Below, in pieces: positions 55,989-64,000 of a DNA stretch of 64,000 bases. The stretch comes from Xanthomonas hortorum. GTDB lineage: Bacteria; Pseudomonadota; Gammaproteobacteria; Xanthomonadales; Xanthomonadaceae. The notes below the pieces were generated by a model. It searched no databases. It was not told the DNA's origin and saw only the letters and a program-made list of their open reading frames with translations. Position numbers and translations under genes: made by a program. The stretch is from assembly GCF_024339125.1 (NCBI RefSeq), contig NZ_CP101417.1:4227001-4291000 (forward strand). Direction: 5' to 3'. Position 1 is the stretch's first letter. Each line of letters opens with the position of its first letter.

Positions 55989-56573
55989 TTATCCCTGCGC
56001 GCCGCCCTGGTTGGCACCGCCCAACGCGCCCATGAACTGCCTGTAATGTCGCAACTCGTCGATCGAATCACGCACGTCGCTCAGCGCGGTATGCGCCGAG
56101 CTCTTGGCAAACCCATTGGCCACCGTCGGCGCCCAGCGGCGTGCCAGTTCCTTGATGGTGGACACGTCGAGATTGCGGTAGTGGAAGTAGCGCTCCAGGC
56201 GCGACATCTGCCGGTGCAGGAAGCGGCGATCCTGGCAGATCGAGTTGCCGCACATCGGCGAGGCGCCGGCGCGGATCCATTCGCTCAGGAACGCAACGGT
56301 CTGCGCTTCGGCCTGCGCATGGGTGACTTGGCTGTCGAGCACGCGTTGCCACAGGCCCGAACGGCGATGCTGATTGCGGTTCCATTCGTCCATCGCTTCG
56401 AGTTTTTCCAGCGGATGGGCGATGGCCAGTTCCGGCCCCTCGGCAAGCACGTTCAACTGCGCATCGGTGACGATGGTGGCGATCTCGATGATGGAGTCGC
56501 GATCGGTATCCAGCCCGGTCATTTCCAGATCGATCCAGATCAGTCGGTCGTTGCCCGCAAGGTTGTCTGCCAT
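55989..56573 (-). CDS. orn: Oligoribonuclease
   Basis: 3'-5' exoribonuclease that degrades 2-5-mer RNAs and pGpG, the last step of mRNA and c-di-GMP turnover. 194 residues of the DEDDh family: D15/E17 in [12 protein letters not shown], Asp in [16 protein letters not shown], and His/Asp in [20 protein letters not shown]. The start is ATG 56573 ([17 protein letters not shown]), which gives the standard length (about 180-195). It is 70 bases downstream of tadA, on the same strand. Confidence 0.97.
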   Translation of the reverse strand: MADNLAGNDRLIWIDLEMTGLDTDRDSIIEIATIVTDAQLNVLAEGPELAIAHPLEKLEAMDEWNRNQHRRSGLWQRVLDSQVTHAQAEAQTVAFLSEWIRAGASPMCGNSICQDRRFLHRQMSRLERYFHYRNLDVSTIKELARRWAPTVANGFAKSSAHTALSDVRDSIDELRHYRQFMGALGGANQGGAQG

Positions 56574-56643
56574 ATCGCCGTCCTGTGGAGGGCCGTCGCC
56601 GGCCAGATGCTGAAGGGCGCGCATCATACCGCGGCCGCGCCGC

Positions 56644-57159
56644 TCAGGGCGCGAGGGGCGGCTTGCCACGCTTGGCCCTGAAGTAATTGGTCAGCCGCAG
56701 GCTCGCTTCTGCTGCGAGCACCCCGCCGCTGACCTGCACACGATGATTGTGACGCGGGTCGGCCAACAGGTCGAACACGCTGCCGCAGGCGCCGGTCTTG
56801 GGGTCGCTGGCGGCGAACACCACCCGCGCGATACGCGCATGGATCATCGCCATCGCACACATCGCGCACGGCTCCAGGGTGACGTACAAGGTGCAGCCGA
56901 TCAGCCGGTGATTGGCCAGCCGGCGGCCGGCCTCGCGCATGGCCATGATTTCGGCATGCGCAGTAGGGTCGTGGCTGGCGATATTGAAGTTCCAGCCTTC
57001 GCCCAGCACGTTGCCATCGGCATCGACCAGCAACGCACCCACCGGGATCTCGTCATAGTCGCGCTCGGCACGCTCGGCCAGTTGCAGGGCGCGCTGCATC
57101 CATTGCTGGTCTATCGGCGACCGCGCCGCGTCGAAGGGCATCTCCACCGATGTGCTCAC
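56644..57159 (-). CDS. tadA: tRNA-specific adenosine deaminase
   Basis: Deaminates A34 to inosine in tRNA-Arg(ACG), an essential function. 171 residues of the cytidine-deaminase fold with zinc motif H68-A-E70 (TAHAEIMAM) and P97-C98-x2-C101 (PCAMCAMAM). The start is GTG 57159, overlapping the mntR stop (GTGA); an internal ATG at 57141 (MPFDAARSP) is an alternative that loses six residues only. Confidence 0.95.
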   Translation of the reverse strand: MSTSVEMPFDAARSPIDQQWMQRALQLAERAERDYDEIPVGALLVDADGNVLGEGWNFNIASHDPTAHAEIMAMREAGRRLANHRLIGCTLYVTLEPCAMCAMAMIHARIARVVFAASDPKTGACGSVFDLLADPRHNHRVQVSGGVLAAEASLRLTNYFRAKRGKPPLAP

Positions 57160-57638
57160 GCAGCGCTGCCGCCCTGGCGATCCAGGAAGGCGGCGAACGC
57201 GGCAACGGTGGCTTCGCTGACATGGTGCTCAATGCCCTCGGCATCGCGGCGCGCGGTGGCTTCGTCGATGCCCAGCGCCAGCAGGAAGCGCTCGACGATC
57301 TGATGGCGCTGCCGGCTGGACGCGGCCAGCGCCTCGCCGGCCGGGGTCAGGAACACGCCGCGGTACGGGCGCTGCACCACCCAGCCATCGCGCACCAGCC
57401 GCTTGAGCATCTTGGCCACGGTCGGCTGGGCCACGCCCAGGCGCGCGGCGATATCGACCTGACGCGCTTCGCCACCGTCGACCAGCAGATCGGAGATCAG
57501 CTCCACATAATCCTCGACCAACTCGGCGCGGCGCGCTTCGCGCACCTGACGGAAGCTTTCCATATGCACCTGCGCATCGATCAGCACCGGCGCGGCGGCT
57601 TCCTGTTCTTCGCTCTTGCCCACCCTCTTCCTCGTCAT
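57156..57638 (-). CDS. mntR: Manganese-responsive transcriptional regulator MntR
   Basis: DtxR-family repressor of manganese uptake. 160 residues from ATG 57638 ([12 protein letters not shown]), matching the E. coli protein closely. Winged-helix domain with [18 protein letters not shown], then a dimerisation and metal-binding helix region ([29 protein letters not shown]). Metal ligands of this class (Asp, Glu, His, Cys-type) appear as Asp/Glu/His here. It is divergent from mntH across 130 bp that holds a palindrome. Confidence 0.95.
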   Translation of the reverse strand: MTRKRVGKSEEQEAAAPVLIDAQVHMESFRQVREARRAELVEDYVELISDLLVDGGEARQVDIAARLGVAQPTVAKMLKRLVRDGWVVQRPYRGVFLTPAGEALAASSRQRHQIVERFLLALGIDEATARRDAEGIEHHVSEATVAAFAAFLDRQGGSAA

Positions 57639-57714
57639 CGCGTCCGGCGCGAGTGCCGGTCTGCGTAGTGTGAAGCACACCGCCGATCATTACGATTTAA
57701 ATTGCCAATGCTCA

Positions 57715-57733
57715 ATAGCATAGCAGTTGCTAT
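57715..57733. promoter_or_regulatory. Candidate MntR operator
   Basis: ATAGCA-TAGCAGT-TGCTAT is a perfect 6-bp inverted repeat with 7-base spacer, resembling the E. coli MntR box (ATAGCAAAGGCTAT core). It lies 36 bases upstream of mntH and 77 bases upstream of mntR, so manganese could regulate either or both genes. Confidence 0.7.
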
Positions 57734-57768
57734 ATCATCGCTCCGATCCATTGCCGACACCGTCTCGC

Positions 57769-59115
57769 ATGTCCGCCGACACCCTCTCGCCCACTCATCC
57801 GCCCACCCCAGTAGCGCATTCCGCCAGCGGCGGTCTGGGCGAGCACCACGCCAGTGTCGCCGTGCCCAAGGACGGCCACTGGTGGTTCCGCTTGCTGGCG
57901 TTTCTGGGGCCGGGCTACATGGTGTCGGTGGGTTACATGGACCCGGGCAACTGGGCCACCGATCTGGCCGGCGGCTCGCAGTTCGGCTATCTGCTGCTGT
58001 CGGTGATCCTGCTGTCCAACGTAATGGCGATCGTGTTGCAGAGTTTGTCGGCACGCCTGGGCATCGCGACAGGGCTGGATCTGGCCCAGGCCTGCCGGGC
58101 GCGTTACCCGCGCGGGGTGAACCTGGCGCTGTGGGGATTGTGCGAGCTGGCGATCATCGCCTGCGACCTGGCCGAAGTGATCGGCACCGCCATCGCATTG
58201 AAGCTGTTGTTCGGCATCCCGCTGACCATGGGCGCGATCATCACCGCGGTCGATGTGGTGTTGGTGCTGCTGCTGATGAACCGCGGTTTCCGCGCGCTGG
58301 AAGCGTTCGTGATGGCGTTGCTGCTGATCATCTTCGTGTGCTTCGGCATCCAGATCGCGCTGGCCGCACCGCCGATCGCGGCGGTGTTGGGCGGCTTCAT
58401 TCCGCGTGCGCAAGTGATCACCGACCCGCAGGCCTTGTATCTGGCAATCGGCATCATCGGTGCGACGGTGATGCCGCATAACCTGTATCTGCATTCGTCG
58501 ATCGTGCAGACGCGTGCGTATCCGCGCACCGATGTCGGGCGCAAGTCGGCGTTGCGCTGGGCGGTGACCGACAGCACCGTGGCCTTGATGTTCGCGTTGT
58601 TCATCAATGCCTCGATCCTGATTCTGGCAGCGGCGGTGTTTCATGCGCAGGGCCGCACCGATGTGCAGGAGATCGAACAGGCACATGCGCTGCTGGCGCC
58701 GATGCTGGGCGTGGGCCTGGCTTCCACCTTGTTTGCGGTTGCGTTGCTTGCTTCAGGCGTGAACTCCACGGTGACTGCAACGTTGGCCGGTCAGATCGTG
58801 ATGGAAGGATTCTTGCAACTGCGGCTACCCCCGTGGATACGCCGCCTGCTGACCCGCGGCATCGCCATCGTGCCGGTGGTGATCGTGACCTGGCTGTACG
58901 GCGAAGCCGGTACTGCGCGGCTGCTGGTGCTCAGCCAGGTGGTGTTATCCATGCAGCTGCCGTTTGCGGTGATTCCGCTGGTGCGCTTCGTGTCGGATCG
59001 TCAATTGATGGGTGCGCTGGTGGCACCGGCGTGGCTGGTACGCATCGCCTGGGTGATCGCGGCGGTGATCGTCTGTTTGAACATCAAGTTGTTGTGGGAT
59101 ACCGCGCTGCAGTGA
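57769..59115 (+). CDS. mntH: Mn2+/Fe2+ NRAMP-family transporter
   Basis: Proton-coupled importer of manganese. 448 residues, 11 spans. The metal-binding motifs are intact: [10 protein letters not shown] in span 1 and [10 protein letters not shown] in span 6. The start is ATG 57769 ([20 protein letters not shown]), followed by a rather long polar N-terminus before the first span; 14 codons are open upstream but run into the operator. It is paired divergently with mntR. Confidence 0.96.
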   Translation: MSADTLSPTHPPTPVAHSASGGLGEHHASVAVPKDGHWWFRLLAFLGPGYMVSVGYMDPGNWATDLAGGSQFGYLLLSVILLSNVMAIVLQSLSARLGIATGLDLAQACRARYPRGVNLALWGLCELAIIACDLAEVIGTAIALKLLFGIPLTMGAIITAVDVVLVLLLMNRGFRALEAFVMALLLIIFVCFGIQIALAAPPIAAVLGGFIPRAQVITDPQALYLAIGIIGATVMPHNLYLHSSIVQTRAYPRTDVGRKSALRWAVTDSTVALMFALFINASILILAAAVFHAQGRTDVQEIEQAHALLAPMLGVGLASTLFAVALLASGVNSTVTATLAGQIVMEGFLQLRLPPWIRRLLTRGIAIVPVVIVTWLYGEAGTARLLVLSQVVLSMQLPFAVIPLVRFVSDRQLMGALVAPAWLVRIAWVIAAVIVCLNIKLLWDTALQ

Positions 59116-59464
59116 CTGGCGATATCGGTTGGGGCTGAGCGAGCCTCATCGACTCGCCATCCATTCGAAGCGCGTGTGCGATCGCCTGCACGATGCATGC
59201 TCTTGCCGCACGACCGAGTCTGCTTGACCAGCGTGTTTCGCAGCCGCCGCTTGCTTTGATCGACCAGATCACAGTCAGCGTGCACCCCTGCGACAGTGCG
59301 CACGCGTGTGCAATCTGCTTGCTGCTTGCGCGGGTCTACTGAGTGGATGCACCGGTGTGTCCACGGCCTGCGCTGCATTCGCGCTGCGCTTCGCAGAGAC
59401 AGCCATGACGCTTCACGCTGTCACGCGACGCCCGGGATGCATGCCCTCGCCCACAGGAGTGTTT
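59116..59464. other. 349-bp gap after mntH
   Basis: No gene, repeat or clear terminator is seen. The last part must hold the hydrolase promoter. An in-frame opening upstream of the hydrolase start runs through it but has no ribosome site or family likeness. Confidence 0.6.
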
Positions 59465-60457
59465 ATGCATCCGTTCGAGCCCACTCCGGCCGACGCCGGA
59501 CGCCGCAGCTTTCTCATCTCCAGCACGGCCGCCGTGGCAGCGTTGTCCTTGCCCGCTCTCGCCAGTGCCGCCGCAGCCGTGCGCGCACCTCCCTCCACAC
59601 CGCCCCACCCGACCAACAACGGAGTCAACCCGATGTCCAATTTCGTCACCCGCCCCGACGGCGCCAACATTTTCTACAAGGATTGGGGCAAGGGCCAACC
59701 GGTCGTGTTCTCGCACGGCTGGCCGCTCAGCGCCGATGCCTGGGATGCGCAAATGCTGTTCATGGGCCAACACGGCTTCCGTGTGATTGCGCACGATCGT
59801 CGCAGCCACGGTCGCTCGACCCAGACCTGGGACGGCAACGACATGGACACCTACGCCGACGATCTGGCTGCGGTGATCGAAAAGCTGGATCTGAAAGACG
59901 CGATCCTGGTCGGGCATTCCACCGGCGGTGGCGAAGTGGCGCATTACGTGGGCCGCCATGGCAGCAAGCGTGTGGCCAAGGTCGTGCTGGTCGGCGCGGT
60001 GCCGCCGCAGATGGTCAAGAGCCCGACCAATCCGGGCGGCCTGCCGCTGAGCGTGTTCGACGGCATTCGCGAAGGCGTGGCCAAGGATCGTTCGCAGTTC
60101 TATCAGGATCTGACCACGCCGTTCTTCGGCGCCAACCGTGACGGCAACAAGGTCACCCAGGGCATGCGCGACTCGTTCTGGCTGCAGGGCATGCTGGGCG
60201 GCCACAAGGGCCAGTACGACTGCATCAAGGAATTCTCCGAGGTCGACTACACCGCCGACCTCAAGAAGATCGATGTGCCGGCGCTGGTGGTACATGGCGA
60301 CGACGACCAGATCGTGCCGATCGATGCGTCGGGCAATTTGTCGGCCAAGATCATCAAGCACGCCGAACTGAAGATCTATGCCGGTGCGCCGCATGGTCTA
60401 CCGGTCACCCATGCCGACCAGTTCAACAAGGATCTGCTGGCGTTCGCAAAAGCCTGA
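59465..60457 (+). CDS. Tat-exported alpha/beta hydrolase (non-haem haloperoxidase-like)
   Basis: 330 residues from ATG 59465, with AGGAG at 59455-59459. The N-terminus carries a twin-arginine signal, [19 protein letters not shown], then a Pro-rich linker, then the hydrolase domain from about residue 57 ([19 protein letters not shown]). Nucleophile S152 in GHSTGGGE, oxyanion [10 protein letters not shown], acid D in [12 protein letters not shown] and His in [10 protein letters not shown]. Many homologues start at that inner Met and are cytosolic; an internal start at 59633 with GGAG is therefore possible and would make a second, unexported form. Substrate unknown. Confidence 0.9.
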   Translation: MHPFEPTPADAGRRSFLISSTAAVAALSLPALASAAAAVRAPPSTPPHPTNNGVNPMSNFVTRPDGANIFYKDWGKGQPVVFSHGWPLSADAWDAQMLFMGQHGFRVIAHDRRSHGRSTQTWDGNDMDTYADDLAAVIEKLDLKDAILVGHSTGGGEVAHYVGRHGSKRVAKVVLVGAVPPQMVKSPTNPGGLPLSVFDGIREGVAKDRSQFYQDLTTPFFGANRDGNKVTQGMRDSFWLQGMLGGHKGQYDCIKEFSEVDYTADLKKIDVPALVVHGDDDQIVPIDASGNLSAKIIKHAELKIYAGAPHGLPVTHADQFNKDLLAFAKA

Positions 60458-60478
60458 TCTGTTTTGAATCGCTGAGAG

Positions 60479-60509
60479 AAGGCCGGCTTGTGAGAGCCGG
60501 CCTTTTTTT
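60479..60509 (+). terminator. Intrinsic terminator after the hydrolase
   Basis: AAGGCCGGCT-TGTGAG-AGCCGGCCTT followed by T residues, 21 bases after the stop; a strong rho-independent terminator. Confidence 0.95.
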
Positions 60510-60519
60510 GGCGATACTG

Positions 60520-60550
60520 AGGGTGTGCTTAAAAGCAGCTAACACACCCT
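60520..60550. repeat. Short inverted repeat
   Basis: AGGGTGTG (60520-60527) and CACACCCT (60543-60550) are perfect complements around a 15-base A-rich spacer. It could be a remnant of a mobile element end, a secondary stem after the terminator, or a protein site; nothing decides between them. Confidence 0.55.
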
Positions 60551-60730
60551 AGCGAGCGGTCGTGAGATAGGCGCGGACGGCGCGTGGGAACTGCCGTGTA
60601 CGAGTGGTACCTGCCGATTTCGAGCATTGTTCGCACTAGCGTGGCAGTGAGCGCAGTAGTTTTGTTAGCCGCAACTTATTGGATGCATTTTTTATTGGAT
60701 GCTGTCACAAGCCTGGTTGGTCGAGCGCGC

Positions 60731-60829
60731 GGTGCCCTCGCCGCTCGCGGGACACGCCGCAAGTACGTCCATGTAGGCTCGGTGGCGGCATCCATGCCGC
60801 CACACGGTCCCGCAATCGGCGAGGGCACC
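60731..60829 (+). repeat. Structured intergenic element, type B copy 2
   Basis: 99 bp, same length as the 40840 copy. Arms 60731-60753 and 60807-60829 pair almost perfectly (three central differences). The core GGACACGCCGCAAGTACGTC is identical to copy 1. The inner hairpin GTGGCGGCAT-CC-ATGCCGCCAC is longer and perfect here. Confidence 0.9.
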
Positions 60830-60966
60830 GCACCAGGAAGTCTGCCGGTTGATTTGTTGAAACCTGCCCGTCGATCGCGTGGCGCTGCGAAGCTGATCCG
60901 TCGCGGTGTTATCCAGACAACACACCATGCCTTGCTTGCAACCATGCACACCGACCATCTCCACTG

Positions 60967-61072
60967 GTCCTTGCCCGCCCACCGTCGCGGGACCTTACGC
61001 GGCATGGATGCCGCGTAAGAGCCTACACGGACGTACTTGCGGCGTGTCCCGCGACGGTGGGCGGGCAAGGGC
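60967..61072 (-). repeat. Structured intergenic element, type A copy 3
   Basis: 106 bp, nearly identical to the 2130 copy; the arms 60967-60993 and 61046-61072 differ from perfect pairing at one base near the outer end. The 12-bp inner hairpin is perfect. The flank before it (ACACCGACCATC...CACTG) matches the other type A flanks. Confidence 0.92.
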
Positions 61073-61239
61073 CCTGCAGCAAATCAACAGATCAGCCGCC
61101 CTGCACCGAAGACCCAGATCAGCCGCTCCGCAACAGACCGGCATGAAGTAGTTTTTTCAGCCGCTCCAACACATCAATTCGACATCATTGATTCGTCAGT
61201 GCATCTGCGTCACCAGCGCCTACCAAACATCGTGCTGAG

Positions 61240-61398
61240 TTAACGCAGCACCCAATCGGCCAGCAAAAACCCGCCACTCATCGCGACCACTAATAACGCG
61301 CCAGTGAGGCGTGGCGGTGCCGGCAACGGCAGATCCAGCAGCCGGCAACCGACACCAATTGCCAATGCGAGCAGTACGCCAAGCAATGCCAGGCTCAT
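61240..61398 (-). CDS. XapX domain small membrane protein
   Basis: 52 residues, two hydrophobic segments separated by LPLPAPP: MSLALLGVLLALAIGVGCRLL and a second ending GGFLLADWVLR. This is the XapX layout (Gly-rich helix, PxPAPP, second helix, AD). ATG 61398 overlaps the stop of the preceding gene (ATGA). Function unknown; similar in layout to the 78-residue product upstream, so a tandem duplication is likely. Confidence 0.8.
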   Translation of the reverse strand: MSLALLGVLLALAIGVGCRLLDLPLPAPPRLTGALLVVAMSGGFLLADWVLR

Positions 61399-61631
61399 CC
61401 TTCGCCATGCCCCGCAACGCGGCCGCTGGGCCCGCCGCAATGCACCAGGTTGCGCGCAGCACGGCGGGCCAGAAAGCGGTCGGCCAATGCGTAGCCGCAG
61501 GTCATCGCCAGCACCAGCAGCGCGCCTACAAAAGCTGTCGGTGCAGGCGATGGAATGCCCGCCGCGCGGCAGCCGAAGCCGATTGCCACACCCAGCACAA
61601 CACCGCTGATGAATTTCCAGTTCACGGTCAT
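61395..61631 (-). CDS. DUF1427/XapX-type small membrane protein
   Basis: 78 residues. MTVNWKFISGVVLGVAIGFG, then IPSPAPTAFVGALLVLAMTC and GYALAD match the same family as the next gene, with an extra basic C-terminal tail (RFLARRAARNLVHCGGPSG). The ATG at 61631 shares one base with the MFS gene stop (TGATG), so the three genes MFS-DUF1427-XapX are coupled. Family members are predicted two-span proteins of unknown role. Confidence 0.83.
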   Translation of the reverse strand: MTVNWKFISGVVLGVAIGFGCRAAGIPSPAPTAFVGALLVLAMTCGYALADRFLARRAARNLVHCGGPSGRVAGHGEG

Positions 61632-63259
61632 CAGATGTCCGAATGCGCATGCGGTGGAACGGCCACGCCACCGCCACCGACAAAATGCCGCACCACCGGC
61701 GCACGCTCGCCTTGATGCAAAGCGCGGATCCGCTCCTGCAACTGGCGGTCGTCGCCGGTAACGCGTTCGTGCTGGCGCAAGTGCTCCAGCCACGAGGCGA
61801 CGATGAAATATTCCAGCTGCACGCCAGGCGTTGCGGCGTCTTCGGCCACCCCCCAGACCACTGCGCCATCGCGGCGGCGTGCGTTGCCGAGTTGCGTCAT
61901 CAATTGGATGAACGCGGCACGTGCATCTACGGCAATGCGGTATTCCACTGTCACCAGTACCGGGCCGCGATCGTGTTCGACCATGTCCGATTGCGCAGGC
62001 GTGGGCCAGTGTCCCCCGGGTGCAAGGTCCAGCTGTTCGGTGCCGGCAATGCGCGCGCGCTTGACCAGTACCGCCGCAATCACCGCACCGGCGGCGGCGA
62101 TCTGCAGCGCAGTGGCAATCGAGGTGCGTTGCGCCAACGCACCCCACAGCAACGAGCCGCTGGCCATGCCTGCAGAAAACACCACGATGTACAACGACAG
62201 CGCACGCGCACGCACCCATGCCGGCACCGACGTTTGCGCGGCGATCTGCAGCGACGACAGCACGGTGATCCAGGCTAGCCCATTCACCACCATCACCACG
62301 CACAACACGCCGATCTGGCGCGACAACGCGAGCCCCAACAGCGATGCCGCGCACACCAAGGTGGCGACGAACACCAGCAGATCGCGGTCGTACCACGCGC
62401 GCAGCCGCGGCAACAGCAATGCGCCACTGATCGCACCGATCCCGATACAGCCCAGCAAGATGCCGTAACTGCCCGCGCCCAGTTGCATCTCGCGGCGCAC
62501 TACCAAGGGCAACAATGCCGTCAGCGCGCTGGCAAACAGAAAAAATCCGCCGGCTTTGATCAACACCGCCTGCAGCACACCGGCACGCGCGGCGTAACGC
62601 AAGCCGGCGCGCAAGCCGGCGCCAAAACTCTCCGGTGGCAACGCCGAGGCATGCGTCTCGCGGCGCCAACGCCACACCACCCACAGCATCAATCCGAAGG
62701 TGAGCCCATTGAGCAGGAAGGCCCATGGCGGGCCGAACTGCGCCACGATCAGGCCGCCTATCGCCGGGCCGATCGAGCGTGCGATGTTCATTCCAATCGA
62801 GTTGAGCGCCACTGCCGAGGCCAGCATCGGGCGCGGCACCAGCTCCGACACGATCGCCGCCTGTGCCGGCATCGCCATCGCCGCGCCGGTGCCCATCGCA
62901 AAGGTCAGGCCCACCAGCACCCAGGGGGTGAGCAACTGCAGATGCGACAGCAGTGCCAACATGCCGGCCACCAGCAACATCCACGCTTGCGTGAACATCA
63001 GATAGCGGCGCCGGTCGACGATGTCAGCCAGGGTGCCGGCCGCCAGCGCAAACAATACCACCGGCAAGGTGGTGGCCGATTGCACCGCCGCCACCATCAA
63101 CGGCGAGCCGGTCTGTTCGGCCATCACCCACGAAGCGGCGACATCGTTGATCCAGGTGCCGATGTTGCTGCCCAGGATCGCCAGCCACAACGCACGGAAG
63201 ACCGGCTCGCGCAGCGGTGCCCAGGCACCGCCATCGGCAGGTGCAGCGGAAGAAGTCAT
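61631..63259 (-). CDS. MFS transporter (EntS/MFS_3 type) with C-terminal monooxygenase-like domain
   Basis: 542 residues from ATG 63259 (MTSSAAPADGGAW); 18 further codons reach an alternative TTG. About 12 spans occupy residues 15-400, with the MFS loop DIVDRRR and the signature MNIARSIGPAIGGLI in the first half. After a linker, residues about 425-525 form a soluble domain (VLVTVEYRIAVDARAAFIQLM...) like an antibiotic-biosynthesis monooxygenase fold, a known extension in the MFS_3 family. Substrate unknown; export of a small metabolite or siderophore is likely. Confidence 0.88.
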   Translation of the reverse strand: MTSSAAPADGGAWAPLREPVFRALWLAILGSNIGTWINDVAASWVMAEQTGSPLMVAAVQSATTLPVVLFALAAGTLADIVDRRRYLMFTQAWMLLVAGMLALLSHLQLLTPWVLVGLTFAMGTGAAMAMPAQAAIVSELVPRPMLASAVALNSIGMNIARSIGPAIGGLIVAQFGPPWAFLLNGLTFGLMLWVVWRWRRETHASALPPESFGAGLRAGLRYAARAGVLQAVLIKAGGFFLFASALTALLPLVVRREMQLGAGSYGILLGCIGIGAISGALLLPRLRAWYDRDLLVFVATLVCAASLLGLALSRQIGVLCVVMVVNGLAWITVLSSLQIAAQTSVPAWVRARALSLYIVVFSAGMASGSLLWGALAQRTSIATALQIAAAGAVIAAVLVKRARIAGTEQLDLAPGGHWPTPAQSDMVEHDRGPVLVTVEYRIAVDARAAFIQLMTQLGNARRRDGAVVWGVAEDAATPGVQLEYFIVASWLEHLRQHERVTGDDRQLQERIRALHQGERAPVVRHFVGGGGVAVPPHAHSDI

Positions 63260-63341
63260 TGCGGCCAAGCTCCAGGCAGTGGGATGAAACAGGCGATGCG
63301 GCGGTATGCGCAACGCACGCTAGCGCACCATGGCAGCGGCA

Positions 63342-64000
63342 TCAGAACGCGAAACACGCGCATCCCAATGCACCCCAGAAACTGCGCAGATCGTCGGACG
63401 GTGCAGCGTGCTGCGCCGCGTGGCGATGTGCGCCATGGGTGTGACAGCCGTGGCCGTGCACATGCGTGGCACCGGCAAGCCCGGTAACCACACCACCAAC
63501 GTGATAGCCACCGAAACGGTTAATCGGCGACCAGTCCGGCATGGCAGGTGGCAGGGTCGGCGCCAGCGCGGCAAAGTCGCCATCGCCATGCACCACGCGC
63601 CCGCCCAACACGGTCAGCACGCTGGTGATGTCGGCGATGGCGGCATCGTCGACGTGCAGGTAATCGTTCGACAACACGATGAAGTCGGCCAGCTGCCCCA
63701 CCGCCAACGTGCCCTTGTTGGCCTCGTCGCCGGAGAACCACGCACTGCCCTGCGTCCACAATCGCAAGGCCTGTTCGCGATCGAGCAGATTCTCCTCGCC
63801 ATACAAGGCCAGCCCGCCTACGGTGCGGCCGGTGACTAGCCACGACAGCGCCACCCACGGGTTGTAACTGGCAACACGCGTGGCATCGGTGCCGGCACCG
63901 ACCGGTACCCCGGCGGCCAGCATGCGACGCACCGGCGGTGTGTGCCGTGCGGCTTGCACGCCATAGCGTTCGACGAAGGCTTCGCCTTGATAGGCCATGC
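63342..64000 (-). CDS. Amidohydrolase family 3 protein, C-terminal part (5' end outside window)
   Basis: The last 219 codons of a gene that continues past the right edge. AAGVPVGAGTDATRVASYNPW holds the metal-binding Asp block and LAVGQLADFIVLSNDYLHV the C-terminal beta sandwich of YtcJ-like amidohydrolases. An unusual His-rich tail follows at about 20 residues before the end (HVHGHGCHTHGAHRHAAQH). Signal and N-terminal metal site are not visible. It is upstream of the MFS gene on the same strand, 82 bases away, so the two may be in one operon. Confidence 0.88.
   Translation of the reverse strand, partial: MAYQGEAFVERYGVQAARHTPPVRRMLAAGVPVGAGTDATRVASYNPWVALSWLVTGRTVGGLALYGEENLLDREQALRLWTQGSAWFSGDEANKGTLAVGQLADFIVLSNDYLHVDDAAIADITSVLTVLGGRVVHGDGDFAALAPTLPPAMPDWSPINRFGGYHVGGVVTGLAGATHVHGHGCHTHGAHRHAAQHAAPSDDLRSFWGALGCACFAF

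Larger units (their letters stand above)
60510..61239. other. 730-bp gene-free region with inverted repeats
   Basis: It holds an 8-bp palindrome (60520-60550), a type B element (60731-60829) and a type A element (60967-61072) in opposite orientation, 137 bases apart. A 144-codon frame crossing both elements is rejected as a gene. No RNA gene is seen. Confidence 0.75.

Noticed and set aside
60584..61018. 144-codon frame with a hydrophobic N-terminus (SSIVRTSVAVSAVVLLAATY)
   Set aside because: It runs straight through a type B repeat and into the flank of the type A repeat, and its second half is only repeat sequence. The hydrophobic start alone is not enough to call a gene.

Overview
This window is chromosomal DNA of a gammaproteobacterium of the Xanthomonas type. 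The assignment rests on the gene complement and order: a complete Entner-Doudoroff cluster with a short Zymomonas-like zwf, exbB-exbD-msbA-lpxK upstream of kdsB, lolD with a single FtsX-type partner, sdh genes with sdhE and ygfX, class III PHA synthase, and tandem tRNA-Ala/tRNA-Glu pairs. High G+C, structured intergenic repeats and frequent ATGA stop/start overlaps agree. Species cannot be fixed from the sequence alone.

Layout. 1-8.6 kb (minus strand) is an envelope block: a truncated thioredoxin/NHL protein, a small tyrosine phosphatase, kdsB, lpxK, msbA, exbD, exbB and comEC (lipid A and Kdo supply, lipid A flipping, DNA uptake). 8.8-12.6 kb holds a PRISE-type reductase and the lipoprotein-release pair lolD and lolC/F. 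12.1-16.7 kb (minus) is succinate dehydrogenase sdhCDAB with assembly factors at both ends: a DUF1674/SdhAF4-like gene before sdhC and sdhE-ygfX after sdhB. The Fe-S maintenance gene ygfZ diverges from it. 17.6-25 kb is an orphan sugar ABC ATPase and zwf-glk-pgl-edd-eda, which converts glucose to pyruvate and glyceraldehyde-3-phosphate. A GalR/LacI-type operator lies between the two. 25-26 kb is a gene-free kilobase of structured repeats. 26-34.8 kb is a tripartite-type efflux locus with two RND permeases and one lipoprotein adaptor, followed by two cytochromes c. 34.9-36.2 kb has five tRNA genes. 36.3-40.7 kb is a single-domain receiver plus a large PAS/GAF hybrid histidine kinase. 41.3-46 kb has tex, a flavin oxidoreductase and small membrane proteins. 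46.1-50 kb is polyhydroxybutyrate metabolism (phaE-phaC, bdhA) around pssA. 50-59 kb has a Nudix-YqiB pair, ppsR/ppsA, a MscS channel, orn, tadA, and mntR/mntH with a candidate MntR box. 59.4-64 kb has a Tat-exported hydrolase, two XapX-type small membrane proteins coupled to an MFS exporter, and a truncated amidohydrolase.

The most unusual material is intergenic. A family of about 100-bp elements occurs six times (2.1, 25.1, 40.8, 41.1, 60.7 and 61.0 kb). Each has long self-complementary arms enclosing two smaller hairpins. The arms differ between subtypes while each stays complementary to itself, and the enclosed core is conserved, which is a covariation pattern. Two of the loci carry the elements as head-to-head pairs. 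A second family of 217-218 bp twins at 25.3 and 25.7 kb has the same stem-plus-two-hairpins topology with unrelated sequence. I know no function for either family.

Gene starts were moved from the longest possible frame where a ribosome binding site or family alignment supports it; these choices are stated in each entry. All functional calls come from motifs and remembered family features, not database searches.
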